NCBI GenBank assembly: GCA_907165275.2
Contig: OU015650.1
Span: 10,632,001-10,696,000 of the forward strand
Length of the DNA stretch: 64,000 nt
Direction of reading: 5' to 3'
Origin: Zygaena filipendulae
Lineage: Eukaryota; Arthropoda; Insecta; Lepidoptera; Zygaenidae
Each line of letters starts with the position of its first letter. Position 1 is the stretch's first letter. The position numbers were made by a program, and so were the translations under genes. Shown in pieces: positions 56,001 to 64,000 of the stretch. The notes under the pieces were generated by a model that saw only the letters and a list, made by a program, of their open reading frames with translations, did not search any database and was not told where the DNA came from.

Positions 56001-59000
56001 CTTAGACCATCAATGAAATGTTAAAATCAAGTTTTTAAATAGAAAATCATGACTAGAAAATCCTTACTAGTAGAAATGCGAAAGTGAGTTTGATTGTTTG
56101 TTACCCTTTCACACCTCTATAGCTCAACCAATCATCATGATATTTTGCATACATGTTGTCAGGGGTACAGAAAGGGACATAGGGTACTTTTTGTCCTGGA
56201 AATCTAACAGGATCTCCAAAACTAACACAGGTGAAACTGCGGGGAACAGCTAGTGTTATTATAAAAATATAAAGCAAACAGTGTTGGCTCTGTATGATAA
56301 TAAATAAAAATCATTGTTATGTTCCCCTACTAGCTGTGCCCTGCAATTTTACCCGCGCGAAAGGTTTTTATACAACTTTTTTTCCGACATCCAACTCCAA
56401 CGAAACAAAGCCTATATGTAGCTCCAGGCTAAGCTTAATCTACCTGTGAAAACCGCATGACAATCTGTTCAGTAGATTCGGAGATTATCGAGAACAGACA
56501 GACAAACAGACAGACAGAAAATAATTTTAAAAACTTTTTTCGTGCTTGGTTACTCTTCTTTTATCCCCCTTTTCAATTTTAGGTAAAAATATTCAATGTA
56601 CAGAATCGCAAATTGTACTCTTTTATTATATAATAGATCTTATTGTTCTGAGGTATAGATACATAATTATTCAATTGTCAATGTCTCTGTCAATTTTCTA
56701 GTGTGACAAACATAATATTTCTCATTATCTCACCTGAATGAAATTGTTCACCTTAGCTAAAATATTAGCAGCTAACTTACAGCTTCTTTTCATACCTCGT
56801 ATTTGATTAACATCTTTAATTTCAGGCAATTTAGGTATGACCATTGGCGCCTGTGTCACGTAACTTGGTCTATCGATGTGCTCTGGTACAATTCTGCTTG
56901 GTGTAGTGTTCACAGGCCATACTTTTTCATATACACCAAAGTTCATTCTAACAACAAACACAAGAATAAAAACAAAATTTATTTTAAATATTATTGATGT
57001 TCATAAGAATAATAATAATAAATAATAAACTTTATTGAATGAAGAATTTGAAAAAAATTAGGTAACCCCACCTAACAACTAGGAAAACCTGTATTTTGGG
57101 AGGTGGTGTCTTCTGCATGTGTGTGTACAAAATTTAATATTAACAAGTAATGCATAAAATTATTACAAAATTCTATTAGGCATCTACCGTCCATATCCAT
57201 TTCAATATGATGGATAGGTGTTTGAAAAAAATTGTACAGATAGGTAGATACAGAGGGCTTAATATATATAACCAGATGTCGACTTCAGTGTGAGCAAGTT
57301 GAGAGATAATATGCTTAATCTGAAATCAAGAACATTTATGTGTTGCGAAATATTGTTATCAACCCGAAACAGTGTAATATTACACAAAAAGCAATTAAAT
57401 TTTAGATTATGTTGAAAGTCACCCTATAAAAGACAAAAATAATCGATTTTATCCAATTTAATTATAGTGTTTAAATATTAATTGACTATGTAATAATGGA
57501 TAAATCAAACACGATTTTGACTTGATATTCTACACAGTTGCTAATCTAATATATAAAATTCTCGTGACACAATGTTCGTTCCCATACTTCTCCGAAACGG
57601 CTTGACTAATTCTCATGAAATTTTTTATGCATATTCAGTAAGCCTGAGAATCGGCTACTATCTATTTTTCATCCCCCTAAAGGGAGTTCCTGCGGAAATT
57701 GCGAAACTCACGCGGGTGAAACCGCGGGGTACAGCTAGTATTATTAATAATATTATTTGCAAGTTAGAATGACAAATGCAAAAGTTTAATGTTGTTGCAG
57801 GTTGTTACTGAATTTCTGATGTCATTTTAGATATATTATCAGTTGAAAATATTATTATAATTATTATATCTGACTAAAGTTTGAATTAGGGTCATTGCGC
57901 CGGTTGGCGGCCTTTTAGTCGCCTTCCCAACTTTGCTCCTTAAAATTAATATAATATGTCCATATTTCAAGTTCTGATTGTTTCTGTAGGGGTAGCAAAT
58001 ATAATCAAGTTTTTTTTCGAATTAAGTATTGAAGGAAGATTCGATCAGTTTTTTTTTAAATAAATAATTACCTGAAATTTACCCAAAATGCCGGTTGACG
58101 GCCACTTTTTTTGGTTCGCGGCCACCCTAGAGTTAGTTTGCGGCCGCCAGGTTTACGTACAATAATTAATTATTGACTTACGAATATCTCATACTTTTTT
58201 GAGATTTTCGCACACTTTTCACCATATACTTATATCCTATTATAAATTTCCACATCGTTGGACATAATATGATCGCGATTGTTACTGAAATGCCGTCACA
58301 CTTAAAAATCGTGTATCTTCTGAGTATTCGTCCCTTTCATACCTTAAACTGTTCTAACATATCTTATTTTCACAGGGTTTGTTCTTCTAATCTGACGTCT
58401 CACACTACACTACAATTTTGTCTCTACCTCTACAGTATTTTCCCTTCACCTCTCAACTCACCTCCGTTTTTAATTTCTGCAACCATTCTTTCCTCTGTAC
58501 TTTCTTCTCTCCTTCCTCTAGGTACTTTATTTTCCTTCCTTTTTTCCTTTCACGAAACTCTTTTCTTAAGCTCTAATGCGTTTATTCTTCTTCCATACTC
58601 TTTACACACTACACTTTCATATTATATAGGTACTGATGTTATTCTTGTCTTGTTATTAAACATATTACATTACTATCACTGCAAATAATGAAATAAAACA
58701 CTAAAATAGTTTAATAAATCAATGTGTATTTTAACGAATTAAGTTTGGTGTTTTATTTAACATTTTGTTCTTAATATATGTATATGATTCAAAGTTTTAA
58801 TACTCCCACTGCTATTCCATAATTTAAAACTAGTATTGAAAATAATCAACATTTTCTTTTTATATGATAATTATAATAATTCCAGTTCACGAAACCACAG
58901 TCGAATCGTTTCTTCGGTCACCCTCGCACAAGCTTTGTTGATGCTTTCTGCAGATGTAACTGATATTTTAGGGTGTCTTCTTAGACCAACGGGTTTACTA

Positions 59001-61216
59001 TGAACTCTTAAAGCAGAACCTAAATTGAATCGCTCTGCTTTATCGCCTGCTTAAAGGTGGTAGTCTTAAAGCAATTCAATTTAGGTTTTGCTTTAAGAGC
59101 TCATAGTACAGGACCAGGACGATCATCCTTTCAAGTTGAAAGGGTTCGGCTTGCTTAAATCTTTCAAAATTTTTTGCACAGTATCTAACAGTTCTGATTT
59201 CTTGACTCGAAAACCATATTTTGCTATATTTATAAGCCATTCTACAACTTTTTTATCGCCTTGTTCTCCCAACACTGGCTCGGGGCCCTGTTTTTTTAGT
59301 TCGTCAGTCCTTCTGCTACTTAATCGATCTTAAATTATTGTACATTTCGGAATTCCAAATTTACGAGATGCTTCCCTGATTGGGATTTGGACTTCGAGAA
59401 TTTCCTTTAATGCCTGTTCTAGGGATTGAGGAGCGTAAGTCGCAGTTTTTTTGTGTTTTTTGGTAGACATCTGTAAAAAGATGTCTGTTTGAAAGAAGTG
59501 GCCATAAACTGACATCTCTATTTTCAATAGTCAGATTCTCAGGTCAGATTACGGCCGTCTTCTTTCATATGATTGCCAGACGGCCGCAAACCTGATTTGT
59601 TTTGTAAGCATGTGTTAGTTTCCGGCCACATTATAGCTATAAATCCGTATTAAATTATATTTTGGCGGCCGTGAACTAACCATAGCATTTAAGCCAACCC
59701 CAACAATAAAAAATGTTGCACAAAACTAAAGTTTATTTACTTTAATAATAGAAAAGAAGACAAACTAATCTCACCCAGTGAGTTAGAACTGCGGCCACCC
59801 CTGCCGTATACCAACTTTACTAAAAAATCCTTGTGTTGGTTGGTGGCCACCTAATAAAACTGGTATTAAAGTAATTTACTCGCAAATTAAATGCAAAATT
59901 AAGTAAAGCAATTAGCTATGATCACCCAAAAACAATCACAATAGTAATAAGTAATCGTAAACTTTAAATACTTACTTTTAAAGCGGGACCTGTTTGCTAT
60001 TTTTTGCGCAGCTTTGCGTACGTTTGTGGGCTGGTAGCGCGGCTGATAATATGAACGAATTATTTCCGGCACATGGATAAGAAAACCGACCAATTTGAAT
60101 AAGCATTACATTTTGCAACTATCCTACTTTTTAAAGAGCCATAACACGTTGGGATGGATGGGATAGAATTCTTATTATTGTAATATTTAGGCGGTTGGAG
60201 CTCTAAAAGGCCGCGAAATAACGCAGGGCCGCGATCCAGCGTAATGACCCTACATAACTAATTAGTTTTAGCAGTAAGCTTATAGTACAGGATCCCTGGT
60301 ACACTTTTTATCATTTATTTCTAACAAGCTGATTTTTCGTGAGTAGCTTCCTTTTGACTAGACACCCAACTTTTTTCCTTACAGTAACGTTGGTAAATGG
60401 TAGCTTACTAGGGTAGCAAGGATAAAATATGTTGATTTGACGAATTTTAAAAATTTATTACTAACCGAATTTTTCTTTGTTGATTATCGAGATAATTATC
60501 TAAATAACGTGAAAAATATTTGTCCTAAAAAATATAAGGTTTTGTTAGGGAGTCCCCCCTAAGTCAGAGATGTTTTACAAATCTTGTAGGACTAATAAAA
60601 CATACCTTTTTTTGTAGGACATTGTTTTATTTGGACGAAAAATATATTAACTTATCACGTAATACCTTTGTCCTACAGTTATTAATAAAAAAAAAAGTCC
60701 TGCGGTATTGACAACTTTTGAGCGTAGGACCAAGATGACATACCATGCAATTTGTAGGACAACGTGGGTGGTAAACCATGCGAATGTTAGCTAACCAATA
60801 AAAAAGAAATGAGCTGGTTAGTAATTATTTTTCATGACCTTGTTTATGATACATGTTGGAGAGGGGGGACTCCCTAACAAAACCTTATATTTTGTAGGAC
60901 AAATATTTTTCACGTTATTTAGATAATTATCTCGATAATCAACAAAGAAAAATTCGGTTAGTAATAAATTTTTAAAATTCGTCAAATCAACATATTTTAT
61001 CCTTGCTACCCTAGTAAGCTACCATTTACCAACGTTACTGTAAGGAAAAAAGTTGGGTGTCTAGTCAAAAGGAAGCTACTCACGAAAAATCAGCTTGTTA
61101 GTAATAAATGATGAAAAGTGTACCAGGGAACCTGTACTATTACTACTCTTTCTAAAACAAGAAACTCACAATATATGCCTCTGGACTCTTGGATTCAGTG
61201 CTTTAGGCATCCGCAT
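53073..61216 (-). CDS. METAP1D: Mitochondrial-type methionine aminopeptidase 1D, 301 aa, 6 exons
   Basis: Exons in transcript order: 61216-61170, 56947-56734, 55915-55724, 55002-54895, 54184-54031, 53263-53073; phases join to 302 codons with TAA. It removes the initiator Met from nascent proteins, in the mitochondrion for this subtype. The metal ligands are all visible: Asp149 (NVDVT), Asp160 (FHGDCS), His223 ([10 protein letters not shown]), Glu255 (TIEPAL) and Glu286 (QAEHTVLIT), with the substrate-site His132 in [21 protein letters not shown] and [13 protein letters not shown] are type I MetAP hallmarks. Exon 1 ([15 protein letters not shown]) is basic with no acidic residue, as for a targeting presequence; it was chosen for its phase and donor ATT|GTGAGT and is the least certain exon. 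The zinc-finger N-terminus of cytosolic METAP1 is absent. Intron 1 (4.2 kb) holds a pogo-like relic and a foldback element. Confidence 0.92.
53376..53550 (-). mobile_element. Helitron-like fragment in METAP1D intron 5
   Basis: TCCGCGGTTTCACATGCGAT, GTTCCCGCGGGAATTCCGGG and TATGGAAAATTATGTAGG. The CTAG end is lost. Confidence 0.5.
53545..53815. mobile_element. Diverged copy of the GCCGCACTC foldback MITE
   Basis: Ends CGGCCACGCTTAGTCGTTTT and AAAACGACTGAGTGCGGTCG. TTAATGTTAAATTGGCATTT and its inverse form the centre, and TGCGGCAATTTTGTTTTAAA the right arm. Same family as 27432-27663. Confidence 0.65.
54231..54427 (+). mobile_element. Helitron-like element
   Basis: AAAGAGAAAAGATTTG at the left, CCGAGTGACACTAC inside, GGGATGCAATCGTAGGGGAT and TGACTAG at the right, followed by T. 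Confidence 0.6.
54535..54625 (+). mobile_element. LINE fragment
   Basis: GGGGGCAAACGGGCAAGTGG, ACACCTGATGGTAAGTGATT and CCGCCGCCCATAGACATCTG match a dispersed lepidopteran LINE-associated segment that I recognise from memory. No coding frame. Confidence 0.45.
54650..54790 (-). mobile_element. Helitron-like fragment
   Basis: CTAGTTGTTCCCCGGGGTTT, CGCGGAAATTCCCGGATCAA and AAAATTTCATGATGATCGAT. Confidence 0.55.
55060..55190 (-). mobile_element. LINE-tail-like segment in METAP1D intron 3
   Basis: A repeated AATCAAATCAAAT start, TATTATTTATTGTCACC, then an A-rich stretch and GGCCGGCCTTGTTGCTTAAA plus AGCAATTTCTTCCAGG, a sequence order common at reversed lepidopteran LINE 3' ends. A similar A/T start lies at 57008. 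Confidence 0.45.
56062..56253 (+). mobile_element. Full-length Helitron-like element in METAP1D intron 2
   Basis: TCCTTACTAGTAGAAATGCG at the left, GTTGTCAGGGGTACAGAAAG inside, and GGTGAAACTGCGGGGAACAG plus CTAG at the right. Confidence 0.7.
56330..56630 (-). mobile_element. CTAG-ended repeat, different subfamily
   Basis: CTAGCTGTGCCCTGCAATTT, CCTATATGTAGCTCCAGGCT, CTGTTCAGTAGATTCGGAG and GACAGACAAACAGACAGACA. It shares only its terminus with the other Helitron-like copies. Confidence 0.55.
57545..57737 (+). mobile_element. Helitron-like element in METAP1D intron 1
   Basis: A|TCTAATATATAAAATTCTCG at the left, CGAAACGGCTTGACTAATTC inside, and GGGTGAAACCGCGGGGTACA plus GCTAG|T at the right. 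Confidence 0.7.
58871..59470 (-). pseudogene. Broken pogo-type transposase, DNA-binding part only
   Basis: From ATG at 59470 the frame begins [20 protein letters not shown] and has the psq-like helix block [16 protein letters not shown]. An in-frame TAA follows, after which the same frame continues with [20 protein letters not shown] and [20 protein letters not shown], the CENP-B/Tc5 helix-turn-helix. A frameshift occurs near 59130. After an inverted duplication, the segment [20 protein letters not shown] and [18 protein letters not shown] follows and ends at TAA (58871-58873). No DDE residues remain, so it cannot catalyse transposition. Confidence 0.8.
58996..59108. repeat. Inverted duplication inside the transposase relic
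   Basis: TACTATGAACTCTTAAAGCA...AACCTAAATTGAATCGC at 58996-59034 is mirrored at 59069-59108 with about four mismatches and a 34-bp spacer. One arm encodes the normal [13 protein letters not shown], so the other is an inverted copy of coding sequence. Confidence 0.75.
60285..61137. mobile_element. 853-bp foldback element with ~276-bp arms
   Basis: TA lies on both sides of GTACAGG...CCTGTAC. The arms (60285-60562 and 60862-61137) are nearly perfect reverse complements; differences seen include GATCCC/GTTCCC and TTTATC/TTCATC near the ends. The 300-bp centre carries multiple GTAGGAC/GTCCTAC motifs in both orientations. No ORF. The right end is 33 bp from METAP1D exon 1, inside intron 1. Confidence 0.85.
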
Positions 61217-62469
61217 TTTTTCTTTGCCATGTAGCAAGCAAACAAAGAACTAAAACAATTATTAGGGCAATTTTTACTGTAAATATAGTTTTAGGCTTCC
61301 ACCTAATTAGGTAATATATTGATTAATAGCTTAATAGGTATTAGGTACATATTTAATATATTTGGCATCAATGTTTTGACGATTGAATTTTAAAAAAATA
61401 TTCAATTCTCAACGTAAATTCTGCTTACATGTTTCTCCTCCAAAACGTGCCAATAGAATTTATCATTTTACCAAATTACGATAAATACAAAGAGAATAAA
61501 ATCACTGCGTGAATGGTTAAAAATATTTTGATTTTTGATTAGGTAAGTATGAAAAACCATAGAAAAACACTCGGCACAGCTCGGCACTCACAAATTAGTT
61601 TCTTGTCAGTTGTCAGTTGTCACTTGTCAGTTTGTCACTTTCTGGGAACCGTCCACCGAATGCACAACACAATTCGGAATGTACAGCACTGGAATGCGCG
61701 ACACTGGATTGTACCGTGTAGGACGCGACGTCGGAATGGGTGACACCGCTCGCGCTCCTATTGGTCACGCCTCCTTTCTTTGTGCTCGTTTACGTTACTT
61801 ACCTAAATACTGGATTAACTTATTGTCAAATAGGGCATATATATTTTATGTTACATACATCTGTTTATTGAAGTAGGTAAGTAAAAAGTAATGTGAACAT
61901 TACTGCCGGGGCCACATCATGAACTGATTACAACGTAGTGTACTCAGGTATCCTTGATTAGGTTAGATTGGTACTTAGGTATTGATGACCAGTCACTAAA
62001 AACAAAATGGTGACAAATTGTAACAATTAATTTAGAGTGATGAATAAATAATAATTACGTTAGTAAATATTAAACTTGGATTGATTGTTATTTTAATTTC
62101 CGTCATATTATTTTGAGACAGTAATAACTAAAAACTACCTGCGTTGTATTGAATACTAGCTATTAGTGCTTGAATTTAATATATGAAAGAAAAGAACAAT
62201 ACTGAAAAACACTGAGGTAAATCCCATGTTCTCAATTCCTTTCCTAAAAAAAAACAAAACTAGCGATGCCAGCGCTGCCAAGCGATTTGCATGGCGCAAA
62301 ATGGAAGCTACGTATTTCTAACAACGTCTCGCACGTGAGCTCTCATCAAAAGGTGTCGATACGGATAAATTTTTCACCGATTTCAATCTGAAGCCGGCCA
62401 TCAGTGCACCTAACTTTATAACTTTACAGTTCAATTTCAAAGTTTCCAATCCAGGCACAAGTAAAACCA
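61217..62469. other. METAP1D 5' flank and intergenic DNA
   Basis: Candidate promoter features for METAP1D on the minus strand: an inverse CCAAT box (CTATTGGTCACG) near 61757, a CpG-richer stretch 61670-61770, and a GTCAGTTGTCA repeat cluster at 61605-61645. An out-of-frame upstream ATG at 61228-61230 lies just before the assigned start. The rest is AT-rich. Confidence 0.4.
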
Positions 62470-62690
62470 CTAGCTGTCCCCCATGGTTTCACCCGCGGTA
62501 ATTTTGGAGTTACCGTGGGAATTTCGAAGTACAAAGTACCCTATGTCACTCAGGACTACCTACCGTAGCTGCTCATAAGTGAAAGTATTTCCAAAAACCG
62601 TCCAGGTCCAGAGATTACCTCCTACAACGTAACAAACTCACAATTCACTAACTCACAAACTTTTCCTCTTTATAAAAATATCCAATGACG
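62470..62690 (-). mobile_element. Helitron-like element
   Basis: CTAGCTGTCCCCCATGGTTT at the left, TATGTCACTCAGGACTACCT inside, ACAAACTTTTCCTCTTTATA at the right. This is the reverse of the subtype at 51954 and 49052. Confidence 0.65.
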
Positions 62691-63124
62691 GCCGCTTCGT
62701 GAACATAAACAAATGATTTAAGGAGGAATTACTAAATACTAATTTTATTTTCGTTAAAACTTATTGACTTGTACCTATTTATGATAGAACTGTGGAGGGT
62801 AGAAGTAAGGAGGACCATATCAGTTGCTTTAGTTATTCTTCTGAGATCTCAGTATATTAAAAAGTGTCCGTTGAAAGGAGCAAATGAAGGTGGCGCTATA
62901 GTGGAGGAATTTTAAAAAGAGCACCACAAATTATAAAGAGTAGTATAAATTAAAAAAGGAAAGGAACTGGGGAAAGGAATATTAAATTTCTCAATCCAGC
63001 ACACTTCACTCTGTTTATAACTGCTAAATTCATATCATTTCCACTTCCTACACTGGCGCTATTTTGGTGAGTGTTCGAACTATAATTTACTGTCTACAAG
63101 TGGACACTTTAAACAGTTGAAACT
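62691..63124. other. Intergenic, nothing recognised
   Basis: AT-rich, with a purine-rich stretch 62800-62980 (GAAAGGAGCAAATGAAGGTG). No ORF or repeat could be assigned. Confidence 0.35.
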
Positions 63125-63300
63125 GTGAAGATTTGCTGCCAAAAGTATCGGTTAAAAGCATCGAAATGCATCTCACTAATGCATAAAATAACTTCAAAAG
63201 AAGACTCTACTGAATTGGCTGTATGGACTAAGTTTCTTTTGCCTTCCCCTAAAGGGGTAAACTTCAACAGAAAAAAACTCTATGTCAGAAGAAGGCTCAG
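63125..63300 (+). repeat. Dispersed repeat in the promoter region of the last gene
   Basis: AAGATTTGCTGCCAAAAGTA, GCATCTCACTAATGCAT, ACTGAATTGGCTGTATGGAC and CCTTCCCCTAAAGGGG, in the same order as 22765-22930. Confidence 0.65.
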
Positions 63301-63302
63301 AA

Positions 63303-63345
63303 CGTAGACGGAGAATGAATTCATTCAATTCATTCTCCATCTACG
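63303..63345. repeat. Hairpin of the CCGTCTACG motif
   Basis: CGTAGACGGAGAATGAATT (63303-63321) pairs with AATTCATTCTCCATCTACG (63327-63345) with one mismatch and a 5-nt loop. The motif matches those before HDDC2 and NTAQ1. Confidence 0.75.
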
Positions 63346-63586
63346 GCTCAGAAGAAGGTCTGTACCTCTTTACTCTATGTATGACATACATAGACTACAT
63401 AGAATCTTGGTATGTCTCTGTTTGTGACAAGACAAAAACAAAAGAGAAAGACTGAAAACATCCAGTTCTGTGCTTCTGTGTTCAAACTTCAAAACGAAGA
63501 TTGAATTTTTGATTAAATACCAGTCCGTGTTTTAGATTTTAATATTTAGACGTACCTACGTCCCTTGTATTCTTTAATATCAAGTC

Positions 63587-63796
63587 ATGTCTCAAAGTAA
63601 GTAGTTTAGAAACTAATGACTATGACTACATAATACTATTATACTACTATTTTTGTCTAACACAATTTATCCTATAGATTCAGAAAAACCTGCTTCAAGT
63701 CAAGATGTATCGGATCCGACGGGCCCTGCGGCTCGTAAAGGTGTCCTTATTTCTTTCAGAACTGGTAAAACAATGGAAATACCTGAAAAAGATATT
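63587..63796 (+). CDS. Unrecognised protein, N-terminal two exons (partial gene)
   Basis: Exon 1 63587-63596 (ATG TCT CAA A, donor GTAAGT) and exon 2 63678-63796 (acceptor CCTATAG, donor ATT|GTAAGT) join in frame to 43 codons: MSQNSEKPASSQDVSDPTGP and then AARKGVLISFRTGKTMEIPE followed by KDI. The N-terminal half is Ser/Pro/Asp-rich and likely disordered. I do not recognise the family. Both splice sites are strong and phases agree, and the first exon is tiny as in SERF, so a real gene is likely. The rest lies beyond the right edge. Confidence 0.65.
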
Positions 63797-64000
63797 GTAA
63801 GTAAATATAACCTCAAATTTTTATTACAAAATATGCATAAACATTTTTAATCCTTTGCGACGAGAGATGCTATGACATTTTTTTAGTACTATTATGTCTA
63901 TTGACAAAAATGTGCTGCGACTTTCTTTAACGTTTTATTTACGTAGTCAAGGGTAGCCTGGTAGAAATCTCTTTATTAGTGAAATAATATGGTCACCCAT

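Larger units (their letters stand above)
57889..60250 (-). mobile_element. Pogo/Tigger-like DNA transposon relic
   Basis: 2362 bp bounded by TA on both sides, with inverted ends GGGTCATTGCGCCGG ... GGCGGCC and GGCCGCG ... CCAGCGTAATGACCC. GGCCGC/GCGGCC motifs recur many times in the first and last ~350 bp. The transposase relic (58871-59470) has a psq-type and a CENP-B-type DNA-binding domain, typical of pogo/Tigger elements. The DDE_1 catalytic domain that should follow is absent; the space (58000-58870) holds unrelated pyrimidine-rich DNA. Confidence 0.75.

Noticed and set aside
58269..58688. 139-codon plus-strand ORF
   Set aside because: Leu/Ser/Phe-rich frame in pyrimidine-rich DNA inside the pogo-like relic; no domain, no splice context.
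60000..60093. Alternative METAP1D first exon (frame ending [10 protein letters not shown] with a GT nearby)
   Set aside because: No in-frame ATG, the best donor gives the wrong phase and a stop on joining; the exon at 61170-61216 fits phase and has a basic presequence.
1..64000. CRISPR arrays, operons, bacterial-type promoters
   Set aside because: The sequence is clearly eukaryotic; the only regular tandem array (153 bp) has no spacer/repeat alternation.

Overview
The window is a piece of a lepidopteran (moth or butterfly) nuclear genome. Evidence is the intron-rich genes with consensus GT..AG junctions, the AT-rich intergenic DNA full of GTAGGTA-type tracts, dozens of CTAG-ended Helitron-like repeats with CCGCGG subterminal hairpins, tRNA-derived SINEs, an RTE-like LINE tail ending in GATGAT repeats, and a BEL/Pao retrotransposon. 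No prokaryotic or organellar sequence and no CRISPR array was seen.

Six host genes can be assembled by joining short exons in frame. (1) A secreted pancreatic-type lipase, 333 aa, minus strand, 7 coding exons (6468-19468). (2) HDDC2, an HD-domain 5'-deoxynucleotidase, 200 aa, plus strand, 4 exons (23213-28758). (3) A SERF-type small EDRK-rich factor, 68 aa, minus strand, 3 exons (32946-34554). (4) NTAQ1, the N-terminal glutamine amidohydrolase, 217 aa, plus strand, 5 exons (44536-46267). (5) METAP1D, a mitochondrial-type methionine aminopeptidase, 301 aa, minus strand, 6 exons (53073-61216). (6) The first two exons of an unrecognised gene running off the right edge (63587-63796). The genes alternate in orientation: lipase and HDDC2 diverge, HDDC2 and SERF converge, SERF and NTAQ1 diverge, NTAQ1 and METAP1D converge. 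NTAQ1 acts in the N-degron pathway and METAP1D in N-terminal Met removal; the neighbourhood does not look like a functional cluster.

Most of the rest is transposon-derived: Helitron-like copies in both orientations, including head-to-tail arrays; several TIR/MITE families, some with clean 8-bp or TTA target duplications; a 9-copy 153-bp tandem repeat; a pogo/Tigger-like DNA transposon relic; and a large foldback element 33 bp from METAP1D exon 1.

The standout feature is the BEL/Pao element at 36562-43891. It has two apparently identical 188-bp LTRs and a 5-bp target duplication (TACCG), so it inserted recently as one unit. Its internal order is reversed: an intact RT-RNase H-integrase ORF lies directly behind the 5' LTR/PBS, and a separate long ORF with Gag, zinc knuckles and protease lies behind that. 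The second ORF has lost its own RT, RNase H and integrase cores in frame, so the two ORFs complement each other without redundancy. They appear to come from two different BEL/Pao lineages. All calls are by eye; no database search was run.
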